Source of the DNA: Peterkaempfera podocarpi
Lineage (GTDB): Bacteria > Actinomycetota > Actinomycetes > Streptomycetales > Streptomycetaceae
Length of the DNA: 64,000 nt
Direction: 5' to 3'
Assembly: GCF_042466665.1 (NCBI RefSeq)
Contig: NZ_CP162102.1
Span: 8,765,473-8,829,472, forward strand
Positions 54,050 through 63,654 of this stretch are shown here, one piece after another. The notes below the pieces were generated by a model, which was not told the origin of the DNA, ran no database searches, and saw only the letters and a list, made by a program, of their open reading frames with translations. The translations under genes were made by a program, and so were the position numbers. Each line of letters starts with the position of its first letter. Positions within the stretch are counted from its first letter, which is position 1.

Positions 54050-55075
54050 TCAAGGGACGAGGGCGCCGGCGGGCAGGGACAGGCCGAGCCGGGGCAGACG
54101 TCCGGCGTGCGCGCGCAGATGCCGGGCTTCGGCGAGCATCAAGGGGGCGAACATGCTGTCCCCGGGTGGGCGGGGTGTCAGACGGTGGTGGGCGCGGGCG
54201 GCGGCCAGCAGCGGCCGTGCCCAGTCAGGCACGGCGTGCAAAGGGCAGTACCGATGGTTGACTCCGTGAAGTTTGATGGCGGAGACGTCGCCGGTGATGT
54301 CGAGGTCGCGGGTGAAGCGCAGGCTGCCCAGGCCGGCCCGGGTGAAGGCAAGCACGCTCAGCGCTCCGGCGATGAGCGGGTGTGCGAGAGCGGCCAGAGT
54401 GACGGCCTCCTCGGAAGCGATCTTGAGGGCGGGGGCGGCTTGGACCAGCTGGGCTGTCGCGGCGGCTCCCATGCACGCGTGAGCTGGTCGTGGCACCCTC
54501 GGCGCCGCGTGGGCCTGCAAGGGCCGGGTGGGTGGCGAGTGCTGTGGATCCACTTCAGCGGCTGCCGTCCCTGCCTGCCCCGGGGGGAAGTACGGGCGGG
54601 CGGGTGCTGGGCCCGGCTCGGCGAGCGCCGCCTCGAGCTGGGCGCAGCCAATGATCAGGTGCTCGACGCGGGCCAGCGCTGGCGGCAGCCCGTGCAGGGC
54701 CTTCTGCCATAGCAGTGTCAGTTGGACTCCGGTTATCTCGCGCCAGGCGAGCAGTTGGTCGAGCCGTCGGGGGGTCAGCAGGTGGGTGCGGGTGACCACG
54801 ACATGCCGCATCCCGGTGGCGATGCCCCATGCGGCAGCCGCGAGCCATGCCGCGTTCACCGAGTCCAGCCATACGTCGGGGCTGTTCGGTCCCGGGGCCA
54901 AGCGCTTCCCCAGCGCATACAGCACATCGTGCGCCAGTGCGGCCGGGCTGCTGCTGGCTGGCGTCGGCTGTACGGTGATGCGCCCGTCCTCGGGGCGGTG
55001 CGCCTGCAGCGCCGCCTGCGTGGAGAACAGGTCGTCCCGCTCGTCGACGACGATCGTCACCCCGCCGAGCGCCAT
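54050..55075 (-). CDS. Third protein of the Mu/Tn7-like transposition module, unknown function
   Basis: A 341-residue protein. The N-terminal half has VTIVVDERDDLFSTQAALQA, DVLYALGKRLAPGPNSPDVW and NAAWLAAAAWGIATGMRHVV. The strands and helices VVVTRTHLLTPRRLDQLLAW and VEHLIIGCAQLEAALAEPG resemble a degenerate P-loop fold. A Pro/Ala-rich linker and a helical C-terminal half follow (EAVTLAALAHPLIAGALSVL, RFTRDLDITGDVSAIKLHGV). GGGAGGG precedes the ATG at 55075. It lies 127 bases after the AAA ATPase. A second, broken copy follows the ATPase remnant at 36322, so the link to transposition is conserved. It could be a target-selection or assembly factor; this is an inference. Confidence 0.7.
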   Translation of the reverse strand: MALGGVTIVVDERDDLFSTQAALQAHRPEDGRITVQPTPASSSPAALAHDVLYALGKRLAPGPNSPDVWLDSVNAAWLAAAAWGIATGMRHVVVTRTHLLTPRRLDQLLAWREITGVQLTLLWQKALHGLPPALARVEHLIIGCAQLEAALAEPGPAPARPYFPPGQAGTAAAEVDPQHSPPTRPLQAHAAPRVPRPAHACMGAAATAQLVQAAPALKIASEEAVTLAALAHPLIAGALSVLAFTRAGLGSLRFTRDLDITGDVSAIKLHGVNHRYCPLHAVPDWARPLLAAARAHHRLTPRPPGDSMFAPLMLAEARHLRAHAGRLPRLGLSLPAGALVP

Positions 55076-55202
55076 CTCGCAACCCTCCCGATCAGCGCAC
55101 CCGGCGGTCGTACCTGGATGCCTGACCGCCACGCCAGACCACCCTTCGCGGCTTTGGCGCGACGGTCGGCTACTCGTTGCCGCTGCGAACAGCAGTCCTG
55201 CC

Positions 55203-55976
55203 TTACATGCCGCCGAGTTTGCTGTAGACCCACCGAATGAGGTCGTCGTTGACCTCGGTCAGCTTCATCTTCTTCATGCCCTGGAGCATGTGCCGGGTGA
55301 TGGTGGCCCAGCTGCGGAAGTTGCCGTGCGCTGCGGCGCGGTCGATGCCGCGGATCCTCTGGGGGCCGACGCCCGCCCACAGAGAGTGGAATGCCGGGAG
55401 TGTCGCGACGACCTCGTCCTCGGGCATGCGCTTGAACTTCTGCCAGATGAAGATCCGCGACGCGAGCATCGGCTCCCGTTTGAGGACCTTGTAGCAGTCG
55501 TCGCCTCCGGCGAAGATCACCGCCATGTCCGTGTGGCGGTCGTCCCACAGGTGACGCCAGTACTCGAACGAGCTGCGCCCCATCCACTGGGCCTCGTCGC
55601 ACACCAGGACCCGGAAGGTCTGCGACAGCGTCTCCTTCAGGAGGGTGTCGAACTCGATCGGCCGTGTCGGGGGCTCCCCGGGCAGACCGAGGGCACGGAA
55701 CAGGCCGTGGCGGATGTCGCGGGGGGTGGGGCCTGAACGCAGCTCCAGGCGGTAGGTGATGTCGGGGGCGAGTTTGCGCAGCGCCGAGTTCACCGACATG
55801 GTCTTGCCGTGGCCGGCCGGCCCGAAGGCGCACATCATGGCCTTCGCCTCGATCGTCGCCTGGATGTTGTCCAGCGTCGTCATGAGGGCTTCGGTGGCCA
55901 CCAGGTGCGCGTCCAAGCGGTGGATGTGGTCGGCGCTCTCCGGGGGGAGCGTGCCGGAGCCGATGTCGCTGTTCAC
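55203..55976 (-). CDS. TniB/MuB-like AAA ATPase of the transposition module
   Basis: A 257-residue AAA+ protein. Walker A is MMCAFGPAGHGKTMSVNSAL and Walker B is FRVLVCDEAQWMG. Later come HTDMAVIFAGGDDCYKVLKR (sensor region), EPMLASRIFIWQKFKRMPED and AAAHGNFRSWATITRHMLQG. MuB/TniB/TnsC-type ATPases bind target DNA and activate the DDE transposase. The GTG at 55976 follows AGGAGACCCA and overlaps the transposase stop (GTGA), so the two are coupled. It looks complete. It aligns with the truncated copy at 35838-36254. Confidence 0.87.
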   Translation of the reverse strand: MNSDIGSGTLPPESADHIHRLDAHLVATEALMTTLDNIQATIEAKAMMCAFGPAGHGKTMSVNSALRKLAPDITYRLELRSGPTPRDIRHGLFRALGLPGEPPTRPIEFDTLLKETLSQTFRVLVCDEAQWMGRSSFEYWRHLWDDRHTDMAVIFAGGDDCYKVLKREPMLASRIFIWQKFKRMPEDEVVATLPAFHSLWAGVGPQRIRGIDRAAAHGNFRSWATITRHMLQGMKKMKLTEVNDDLIRWVYSKLGGM

Positions 55977-57560
55977 TGGGTCTCCTGAGGGTTTTCGGGT
56001 TCCGGCCCGGCCGCGCCGGGCGGGATCGGGCGTGCCCAGCCGTCGGGGACGGGCTGGTGCGGGATGTAGCCGGGATTGGGCTGCCGCAGGCCGGTGGCGG
56101 CCCATTCGGAGAGCTCTGCCTCGGCTTCCGCCTCGGTCAGCGCACCCAGGCGCTGCGGCGGGGTCGCGCTGGTGACAGCTTTGAAGCGCTCGCGGCGCAG
56201 CTTCGCGGCCGCCTTCATGTCCGCGCGAAGCTGCCGTGCCTTGGCGGTGCGGGCCTTGCGGACCTCGCGGATCTGCTCCTCACTGGCCGCATCGGCCAGG
56301 AACGCGGATCCCAGATAGGAACCGTGGAGGTCGAAGACCTCGAGGGTTGTGTCGTGGTGGGGGAGGTGCCGAACCGCGACCTGGACACCGCCTTGGCCGA
56401 CCATCCACGGGGCGATGTAGTGGCGGTTGCGCCATCGCACGCCCCTGGTGGTGATGGTGCGGGTACGCGTCGTCCTCGAGCCCGAAATGGGCGAGCTGTT
56501 CGGCGGGGATGTCGTGCAGCGGAGTGGGGTCGGCCCGCCACGCCTCCATGGGCGTGCGGCCCTCGAGCTGCTTCGGCCGGTGCTCGGTGTTCCACCAGTG
56601 CACCCAGTTCAGCAGCAGCTCCACGAACCCTTCGAAGGTGAGGGCCGGCTCGTCGGGGTCCGCGATACGGCCGCCGGTGAGCTTTTGCTGGCGGATGTAG
56701 CGCGGCATGGAGACGAACAGCATCTCCTCGACTGCGTCGTTGAGTGCCTCGATGGTGCCTTTCAGATACGGGCTGTAGGCCGGGAGGTCGACGACAGTGA
56801 CCACGAAGGCGCCGAGGGCCGAGGTTACGGAGGAGCACAAGAACTCTTTGCCGCGGTCGACGCGGACCAGGGCGGGCAGTCCGCCGGCCGGGCCGAAGGG
56901 CTCGGAGCGGTCCAATGCCATCCGCAACGCCGCCAGCACCGCGTCCCTGCTGGGTGCGTGGGGGGTGACGGCCACGCCCATGATGACCTTGGTGGCGCAG
57001 TCGATGAACCAGGTCACCCAGGGCTGCGCGAGCTCGTCCTCCACCCATACCTGCACGGGCACGCACTTGTGGTCGCCCTCCCAGGCGGCGTTGCGTTCCT
57101 CGGCTGGGCGCTCCCCGAACACATCGTGGGCCCGGCGGGCGGCCTCACCATGGGCGATTCCGGCCCGGTCTCCAGGAGTCAGGTCCCGTCGCAGGGCCCG
57201 GTGGAAAGTCGCCAGCGACGGCACCGCGGGCAGCTGAGGGTCGGCCCGGGCCTGCTGGAGGAGCTCGCGATGCACAGCGGAGGCGTTGCCTCCCCACAGC
57301 ACCAGCAAGTGCCGGATTTGCGGTGTGATGGTGAACCGTGTCCGGGCCGCCGGTTCGACCTGGCCGGTGGCCCGCGCCTCGGCGAGCCACCGCCACACTG
57401 TCCGCTCCGAGCGGTTCAGCGTCTGGGCGACCAGCCGCACGTGCGCTGTGGTCAGCTGACCGCGCTGGTCCAGTGCGATGATTCGGGGCATCGCGGCTGG
57501 ACGTCCCAGGCGGGCGCCGAAAACAGCTTCTGTGGGGATGCCAGTCGATGATTCGTCCAC
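55973..57560 (-). pseudogene. Mu/Tn7-like DDE transposase with a single frameshift
   Basis: The 5' part (GTG at 57560 after GGAGGG) has an HTH (TTAHVRLVAQTLNRSERTVW), then an rve-type catalytic core: Asp in WEGDHKCVPVQVWVEDELAQ, Asp in ALVRVDRGKEFLCSSVTSAL and Glu in YSPYLKGTIEALNDAVEEM. After FGLEDDAYP near 56460 the frame moves. The Mu-C-type domain then continues VRWRNRHYIAPWMVGQGG, HDTTLEVFDLHGSYLGSAFL and a basic C-terminus to 55973. One extra C in a C run would explain it. The rest looks healthy, so the mutation is recent, a sequencing error, or less likely programmed frameshifting. Confidence 0.82.
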
Positions 57561-58213
57561 GCGTATCGTCCCTCCACGGGCTACGAGATCCACCGGGGCC
57601 TGTGTGCCTTAGCCGCCCGGTCAGTACCGTCAGGCCACGGCAGTGCCAAGGCCCCGCGCTGCCGTGGCGGCGCTGCATTCAAGGCGGCCAGCCGCGAGGC
57701 ATTGCGCGTGATCGCAGTCCCGGTGCGCGCGCCAAGGGCGGCGCCGCGGCGCCCTGGCCACTCCCCGATGGCCGGGCCTCGGGGAGCCCTTGCCTTCGGC
57801 GCGGAGACTGCCCGCCGGCCGGTCATCGAGGACGCGGCGGCCGACACGGAAGGATCGCCTCCGCTGTCGGCGCCCACCCCGCCGCCCTCGTCCACGACGG
57901 CCCGCCGACTGGGGTGTTGCCGGGCGACGCGACGCGATCCGTCACCGCTGGGGCCGAGAAGCCTGGAGCGCTTTCGGTGAAGCGGTGCCAGCCGGGCCGG
58001 TTTCTGCTGTCGAGGGGGAGTCCTCGGATCGGCACCGGCGGGCGGCACCGCTGCCGTGCGGGGTGGCGTGCCGCGGGCCGCGGTCGGCGCCCGGCGACCG
58101 GGCCATTGGCGCGCCGGGACGTGCGAGGTCGGACGGTCGCCGGCGGCAGGCCCGGCGGGGGTGGCGCCGCAGGAACCCTAGGGGTCTCCCGCGGCGGCCG
58201 GCCCGCTCCCGGT
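57561..58213. other. Intergenic stretch upstream of the transposase, no supported gene
   Basis: About 650 bases between the transposase and sbcC. It should hold one end of the Mu/Tn7-like element, but no repeated end sequence could be confirmed. A perfect hairpin, GCCACGGCAG and CTGCCGTGGC, lies at 57634-57668. Open frames are Arg/Pro-rich shadows. Confidence 0.4.
57634..57668. terminator. 10-bp perfect hairpin with 15-base loop
   Basis: GCCACGGCAG and CTGCCGTGGC are exact reverse complements. It lies between the start of the transposase and the end of sbcC, and could end the sbcDC transcript, although it lies about 550 bases beyond the stop. Alternatively it is part of the transposon end. 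Confidence 0.35.
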
Positions 58214-61200
58214 TCAGGTGTGTTCCAGCAGGTGCCGGACCCCATCGCGGATGAGTGTGGCGCGTGCCTGCTCGGTCAGCCAGGTGGCGGTGGATCCCTG
58301 CGCGGTCTTGTTGACCAGCAGGACATCGTCGACGGCCTCGGCCACCGGATACAGGTGGCTGATGACGGCGACGCGCTTGTCCCGGGTCACGCTGCTTTGT
58401 AGGACGTTTAGGGTTTCGTCCAGGCGGTTGGAGTCCAGCGAGCCGAAGCCTTCGTCCAGGAACAGGCTTTCCAGTCTGCTGTGGCTGCGGCTGTGGAGCT
58501 CGACGAGTGCGAGAGCCAGCGCGAGGGAGGTCTGGAAGGTCTCTCCGCCGGAGAGGGTCTCCGGGCCGCGTGCCAGGTTCGTGGCGAGATCTACGATCTG
58601 GAAGTCCTCGGTGAACGCGTAGAGCCCAGCGGACAGCTGCTGGAGGATCCTGCTGCCGTGGCTGAGCAGGGAGCGCGTGCGCTGCTCGGTGAGGTAGGCG
58701 AGGAACTTCCCGTCGGTGAGTTGGTCGCTCACGCTCTTCCAGACGCCGACCTGCTGCTCGGCTGCCTGCAGGGCTTGGTCCAGCGCCTGGGCGTAGGGGA
58801 TCTGGGACTCGGCGGTGCGCAGGTCGGCCTGGGCTCTTTCGTGTGCTGCCTCGGCGTCGCTGGTCTTGCGGCTGAGCGGGTCGAGAGCGGCGGGTGCCAG
58901 CAGATCACCGTTGGACAGCACCGGGAATCCGGGGTCCGGGTCGGCGTCGGCGGCGACCGCGCCGGCCTGCCGGGCGAACTCCTCCTCGAACGCGCGGATC
59001 TCCTCGGCGGCCTGCCGCGCGGCCTGCTTCAGGTCGTGCGTCAAGCGCTGGCCCGCCGAGGTCAGGGCGGACACGTAGGCGTCGACGCTGGCCAGGTCGG
59101 ACCCGTCCGCGGTGGGCGGCAGCTCGAGGGGCGTCGGGTCGCCGAGGACGCTGCGGGCGTCGGCGGCGGTGTCCGCCCAACGCGCGAGTTGGCCGACGAG
59201 CTTGCGTGTGGGCGTCTCGACGGTGCGCTGGCGCCGTCCCTCCAGTGCCTGCCGGTCCACGGCGTTGGCAGCCAAGGCATCCTTGGTCTGCTCGTGTTCG
59301 CGTGCCGTCGTCTCGAGCTGGGCAAGGCGCCTTCCGGCCGCTTCCCGCGAGGAAGCGATGTCTTCGGGGGAGGGAAGTTCATCGGGGGAGGGCTGGGCGG
59401 GGCGGGCCGAGGTGGGGAGCTCGGCGATCTCCTTCAGCAGGACCTGCAGGTCGGCCTCGGACTGCAGCTGGGCTTTGTCCAGCCGCTTGCGTTCACGCTG
59501 CAACCGGCCGCGCCGGCGTTTGAGATCGGCCCGGGCCGCCTCGTTCTCGGCCTGCGCTGCTACCAGCTCCGCCTGGGCGCTTTTGAGCGCTGCGGCCGCG
59601 TCCGCTTCCACTTCGCGCAGCGGCTCGACAAGCGCCGCAACGGCGGCGGCGAGCTGGGGCCGGGTCTGCGGTTCGCCCTCGCTGAGCGTGTGCGCCTGGA
59701 CGGTCGTCTGCTGGCGCATCGCGTCCAGTGTGGTAGCTCTGGCAGGCGCGGCGGCAGCCCGCACCGCGTCCACCAGCTCCTGCATCTGGAGCAGAGCCGC
59801 CTCCATGCGCTCGCGGGCGGCCTCGTACTGGCGCCGGTGCCTCTCGGCTGACTGTTCGGCTGCGCTCAGCTGGGAGGCGGCCTCCGCGTGGGCGGACACG
59901 CCCTTGTTGAAGGCCTCCAGGTGCTTGCGGACCTCACGCTTGGCCCGGCTCAGGGCCTTGCCGTCCAAGGGCGACGGGGCAGTGAAACCGCTGGGGACGG
60001 GCTGGGCGCAGACCGGGCAGGCGTCGCCCGCAGCCAGGTGGGCGCCAGCAGTGTGGGCCGCGTCGCTGCGCTGCAGCGCAGCGACGGCGTCCTGGGCCGC
60101 TTCGTGCGCGCTGCGCAGCTCACTCAGCTGCGCCTCCCGGCTGCTGCTGCGGCCGTGCAGGTCCTCGACCTGCTTAAGCGCCGTGCCCTCCGAGTGCCGG
60201 TGCTCGGCGGCAGCGGAGGCTTCCTGCAGCGCCGCCCGGACGGCGTCCCGGACCCGGTCGGTGCTCGCACGCACCTCGGTTGCGGCAATCTCGGCCCGCT
60301 CCGCCGCTTCCCGAAGGGCCACCGCCTGCTGTTCGCGCTGCTTCAGGTCCTGGCCCGCGGCCGTGTCTTCCTGCTCCTGCTCGCGATGTTGAAGCTGCTC
60401 CTGGCTCAGCCGCTGCGCCCGGGCGTTCAGGTCGGCGACACGGTCGGGGAGGCGCGACAGCACGGTCAGGGCGCTGGACAGGGAGCGGACCGTGTCGCCG
60501 GCCTGCGCGGCCGCGTCCAGCGCGGCCTGGGATACGCCCAACTGCCGGTTCAGATCGGCTGCGGCCGCCTCGAGGACAAGCGCTTCGGCGTCGATGTCCT
60601 TCTTCATCTGGGCCAGTGCGGCCATGGTGGCGCCCGCGTCGGCCACGCGGCGGTCCCGCAGCGACCGCGTCGCCTTGTCGAGATCGGCCTTGCGGTGCTT
60701 GCACTCGGCAGCCCGGCTCTGAGCGTCGCGTAGGCGGTCCAGCCGTTCGCGTCGCCGGTTCGCGATGCCGCGGGTGCGTTCCACGTCCAGCTCCGCCTGG
60801 GCGGCGCTGGCGCGGGGATCGTCGTGGAGGCGCGCACGGGCCTTGGTGGCTTCGGCAATGCCCGCATTGAGCCGCTCGATCCGCGCCGTGGTGTGCTTGC
60901 GTACACGTTCCAGTTCGTGGATGCCGAAGATGTGCCGCAGGATGTCGGCGCGGTCGGCTCTGGGCGCTTTGAGGAGCGTGTCGAACCGTCCTTGGCGCAG
61001 CAGGACGGTGCTGACGAAGCCCTGCCAGTTCAGCCCGATGATCTGGGTGATCGCCCGGTTCACCGCGCCCATGTTGTCGACCTTCTTGCCGGCGGCCCCG
61101 TCGGTGAGGGGCTCGAGCACGGCCTGGGGGTGCTTGCGGCTCTTGCGCAGGGTGCGGCGGACGCGCCAGGACTGGCCAGCCACAGAGAACTCGAACGTGA

Positions 61201-61414
61201 CGCTCATGTTGTCGCAGCCGTTGCTGATCAGCTCGTAGCCGTCCGCGGCCCACGAGCTCCGCCCGTACAGGGCGAAGATGATCGCTTCGAGGAGGGTGGT
61301 CTTGCCCGCGCCGGTGTCGCCCAGGATGGCGAGGAGCCGCTTGCTGGTGAAGTCGATGGTGCAGGTGCCGGGGTAGCTGCGCACTCCCGTGATGATGAGC
61401 CGCTGCGGCTTCAC
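58214..61414 (-). CDS. sbcC: SbcC, SMC-like ATPase of the SbcCD nuclease
   Basis: A full-length 1,066-residue SbcC. Walker A (AILGDTGAGKTTLLEAIIFA) is near residue 35, followed by the Q-loop region (FVSTVLLRQGRFDTLLKAPR). A long coiled coil carries the zinc hook GDACPVCAQPVPSGF near residue 475. The C-terminal ATPase half has signature PETLSGGETFQTSLALALAL, Walker B LESLFLDEGFGSLDSNRLDE and VAVISHLYPVAEAV. With SbcD it forms an ATP-driven nuclease that opens hairpins and blocked DNA ends. Its ATG overlaps the sbcD stop by four bases. All motifs are present. Confidence 0.95.
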   Translation of the reverse strand: MKPQRLIITGVRSYPGTCTIDFTSKRLLAILGDTGAGKTTLLEAIIFALYGRSSWAADGYELISNGCDNMSVTFEFSVAGQSWRVRRTLRKSRKHPQAVLEPLTDGAAGKKVDNMGAVNRAITQIIGLNWQGFVSTVLLRQGRFDTLLKAPRADRADILRHIFGIHELERVRKHTTARIERLNAGIAEATKARARLHDDPRASAAQAELDVERTRGIANRRRERLDRLRDAQSRAAECKHRKADLDKATRSLRDRRVADAGATMAALAQMKKDIDAEALVLEAAAADLNRQLGVSQAALDAAAQAGDTVRSLSSALTVLSRLPDRVADLNARAQRLSQEQLQHREQEQEDTAAGQDLKQREQQAVALREAAERAEIAATEVRASTDRVRDAVRAALQEASAAAEHRHSEGTALKQVEDLHGRSSSREAQLSELRSAHEAAQDAVAALQRSDAAHTAGAHLAAGDACPVCAQPVPSGFTAPSPLDGKALSRAKREVRKHLEAFNKGVSAHAEAASQLSAAEQSAERHRRQYEAARERMEAALLQMQELVDAVRAAAAPARATTLDAMRQQTTVQAHTLSEGEPQTRPQLAAAVAALVEPLREVEADAAAALKSAQAELVAAQAENEAARADLKRRRGRLQRERKRLDKAQLQSEADLQVLLKEIAELPTSARPAQPSPDELPSPEDIASSREAAGRRLAQLETTAREHEQTKDALAANAVDRQALEGRRQRTVETPTRKLVGQLARWADTAADARSVLGDPTPLELPPTADGSDLASVDAYVSALTSAGQRLTHDLKQAARQAAEEIRAFEEEFARQAGAVAADADPDPGFPVLSNGDLLAPAALDPLSRKTSDAEAAHERAQADLRTAESQIPYAQALDQALQAAEQQVGVWKSVSDQLTDGKFLAYLTEQRTRSLLSHGSRILQQLSAGLYAFTEDFQIVDLATNLARGPETLSGGETFQTSLALALALVELHSRSHSRLESLFLDEGFGSLDSNRLDETLNVLQSSVTRDKRVAVISHLYPVAEAVDDVLLVNKTAQGSTATWLTEQARATLIRDGVRHLLEHT

Positions 61415-62661
61415 GATGCCTCCGTCCAGGTGTGTTCCAGCGCGGCCTGCAGCATCTCCTCCGCGGGCGCCGGTGGCGGCGTCTCGTCGTCGATTTCGGT
61501 GAGCAGGTGCGCGAAGGCGGCGACGGTGGCCTCCGCGGCGCTGCCGCTCATTCCCCTGCCGGCCAGGTAGGCGCGCAGGGCGTCGGGGAGTTCCGGTTCG
61601 TCGGCGGGATCGGCGTCCAGGACGGCGCCGGGATGAGCCTCGCGCGCCGGTGCGGCGTTGACGAGGATCGCGTGGGGGACGATCTCGGCGACCGTGCGGC
61701 CCAGCAGCGGATCGGGCTCCTCGCCGGTGATCACCGCCTTGAGGAAGGTTCCGTCGAACTGCGGCGCCATGGCCCGCAGTTCGTCCAGGGTTCCGGTGAA
61801 GTGAGCCAGTTGACGGCCGCTGGACAGCCGGCGCGGCATGACCCGGACGGGCCGTCCCGGCTCGGCGTCGACGATCACGACGCTCTTGGATTCGCCGGCC
61901 TCGCCGAAGTCCAATTGCAGGGGGCTTCCGGCGTAGCGGGCGGGAAACGGCACGCCTCCTACGGGCTGCGGAGCGTGGATGTGCCCCAGGGCCGCGTACG
62001 ACACCGCCGGAAGATCTGCGGGAGCGGTCGCGTAGGCCTCGTTCAGGTCCACGGAGCGCTCGCTGCGGGAGGGGCGGGCACCGGCGACGAAGACGTGGGC
62101 GGCGAACAGCAGGATGTCCCGACCGGGGTCGTGCCCTTCGCGCAAGGCGGCCATCAGCTCCGCCTGCAGGCCGCGCATCGCCTCCGCGTAGTCGGCGTAC
62201 GTCGTGCCGAATACCGAGGAGTGCTGCCAGAACCGGTTCGGATGCACGAACGGCATCACGGCCAGCCGGATCCGCTGCTCACCGCCGCAGGCGTCGAAGG
62301 TGAGGACGCCCCCGTCGTGCGGCGGGCGGAGCTGGTCGACGAAGAACAGGCCCCGGCCGCGGGACGGGCCGCTCACGTAGCCCAGGAACTCGAAGTAGGC
62401 GGGGGAGTCGTGGTTCCCGGCCAGGACCACGGTGGGCGCGACGGCGGCGAGCTCGTCCAGGGTCCGCATGGCGCGCATCAGGTCCCGGGAGGCGGGGCGG
62501 GAGGAGTCGAACAGGTCGCCGCTGTGCACGATCAGGTCCGGCTGGCTCTCCCGTGCGATGCCGACGATCTCGGCTAAGACGGCGTCGAAGTCCTCCTCAC
62601 GCGAATGCCGGTCCAAGGTACGGCCCAAGTGCCAGTCGGAGGTGTGGAGCAGTCTGCTCAT
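61411..62661 (-). CDS. sbcD: SbcD, Mre11-like nuclease subunit
   Basis: A 416-residue metallophosphoesterase. Metal-binding motifs are in order: LLHTSDWHLGRTLDRHSREE, PDLIVHSGDLFDSSRPAS, PTVVLAGNHDSPAYFEFLG, ILLFAAHVFVAGA and YAALGHIHAPQPVGGVP, with YAGSPLQLDFGEAGE following. The C-terminal capping domain is normal. SbcD supplies the nuclease activity of SbcCD; the standard length is about 390-410. It is the first gene of the sbcD-sbcC operon, and ATGA joins the two. The upstream 120 bases contain the divergent promoter shared with the gene at 62784. Confidence 0.95.
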   Translation of the reverse strand: MSRLLHTSDWHLGRTLDRHSREEDFDAVLAEIVGIARESQPDLIVHSGDLFDSSRPASRDLMRAMRTLDELAAVAPTVVLAGNHDSPAYFEFLGYVSGPSRGRGLFFVDQLRPPHDGGVLTFDACGGEQRIRLAVMPFVHPNRFWQHSSVFGTTYADYAEAMRGLQAELMAALREGHDPGRDILLFAAHVFVAGARPSRSERSVDLNEAYATAPADLPAVSYAALGHIHAPQPVGGVPFPARYAGSPLQLDFGEAGESKSVVIVDAEPGRPVRVMPRRLSSGRQLAHFTGTLDELRAMAPQFDGTFLKAVITGEEPDPLLGRTVAEIVPHAILVNAAPAREAHPGAVLDADPADEPELPDALRAYLAGRGMSGSAAEATVAAFAHLLTEIDDETPPPAPAEEMLQAALEHTWTEAS

Positions 62662-62783
62662 GCCTTCATGAGCCCTTCTGGATGCGAAGCGTAGGAAGAC
62701 ACCCGTGGTGTCTCATGAGCCCGGGACTGTACACGAGAATCACAGGGAACACAGGAAACTTGAGTGGCTGTTAGCATGCGGGC

Positions 62784-63605
62784 ATGCACGAGCACCTGGA
62801 CGCTCTGGAGAAACGCATGCAGCACCTGCAGCACGCGATGCGGCAGGCGCACGAGCAGCACGACAGCGCCCAGGTCAACGCCCTGCGCCTGGAATTGCAG
62901 CGCACCCAACGCGCCTGGGACGCACTGTTCGCCCCGGATGGCGAACCGGATCAGGCCCAGCCAGCGTCTCCGTCACCACCCGCCTTCGAACGCGCCTGGG
63001 CAGACGCACCCGCCCGCGAGCAGGTCCACCAAGCCCTGGCCCTGCTCACCGTCCCCGCCGCGCCCCAGCTCCTCAGCCAGGTCCACGAGGCGTTCTTCTC
63101 CCGCCCCCTGAACACCGCACGGCTGACCACTCTGCGCCGCGACGAAGAACGCTCTTTCCGGGCCACCCCCTTCGCCCGCCCCTATTACGTGTGCTCCGCC
63201 CTGACATTCGACCTGCTGTCCCCGGCCCGCGCCCTGCTCGCCCTGAGCACCTGGCCGCTGGAGCAGCGCCTGGTAGGACCGCTCACCCACCGGGTGAACT
63301 TCCTCACCTCGGCCATGCGCCTCGCGGACGCCGCCGAGCGCCTGCCCGGCGACGGCACACCACCCGAACCCGTCCAACGGCTCCTCCTGCGCTGCGCCCG
63401 CAACATCCCCGGTTACCCCGCCCGAGGCCCACTCGACCTCGGCCGGCTGCGCCGGGCCGCCGCAGCCGAGCGGGAAATCCACGCCAGCGACGACGCCGAT
63501 ACCCGCGCCGAGGCGGCCCGGCGCGCACGACAGCGACTCAGCGACGCGGACCAGATCTTCGGCAGCCCACTTCGCAACGTCGCACGCGAACGCCGCAGTT
63601 CGTGA
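62784..63605 (+). CDS. Hypothetical protein with N-terminal coiled coil, divergent from sbcDC
   Basis: A 273-residue protein. The first 45 residues form a coiled coil (ALEKRMQHLQHAMRQAHEQH, VNALRLELQRTQRAWDALF). The body is helical: VHQALALLTVPAAPQLLSQV, TTLRRDEERSFRATPFARPY and YVCSALTFDLLSPARALLAL. The basic C-terminus reads ARRARQRLSDADQIFGSPLR. No catalytic motif is visible. TAGCAT, ending seven bases before the ATG, could be a -10 for a leaderless transcript. Its position back to back with sbcDC and ahead of a nuclease-like gene suggests a DNA-processing role; no family is recognised. Confidence 0.7.
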   Translation: MHEHLDALEKRMQHLQHAMRQAHEQHDSAQVNALRLELQRTQRAWDALFAPDGEPDQAQPASPSPPAFERAWADAPAREQVHQALALLTVPAAPQLLSQVHEAFFSRPLNTARLTTLRRDEERSFRATPFARPYYVCSALTFDLLSPARALLALSTWPLEQRLVGPLTHRVNFLTSAMRLADAAERLPGDGTPPEPVQRLLLRCARNIPGYPARGPLDLGRLRRAAAAEREIHASDDADTRAEAARRARQRLSDADQIFGSPLRNVARERRSS

Positions 63606-63654
63606 CCCCGCCCCTTCGACTGCACGGCTGTGCCCCGTCCCTTCGAGGAAACCA

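Noticed and set aside
54020..57625. TGTGTGCC with nearby CCGCCCG at both outer sides of the Mu/Tn7-like module (about 54045 and 57601)
   Set aside because: The matches are short and read outward instead of inward, so they are not convincing as transposon ends.
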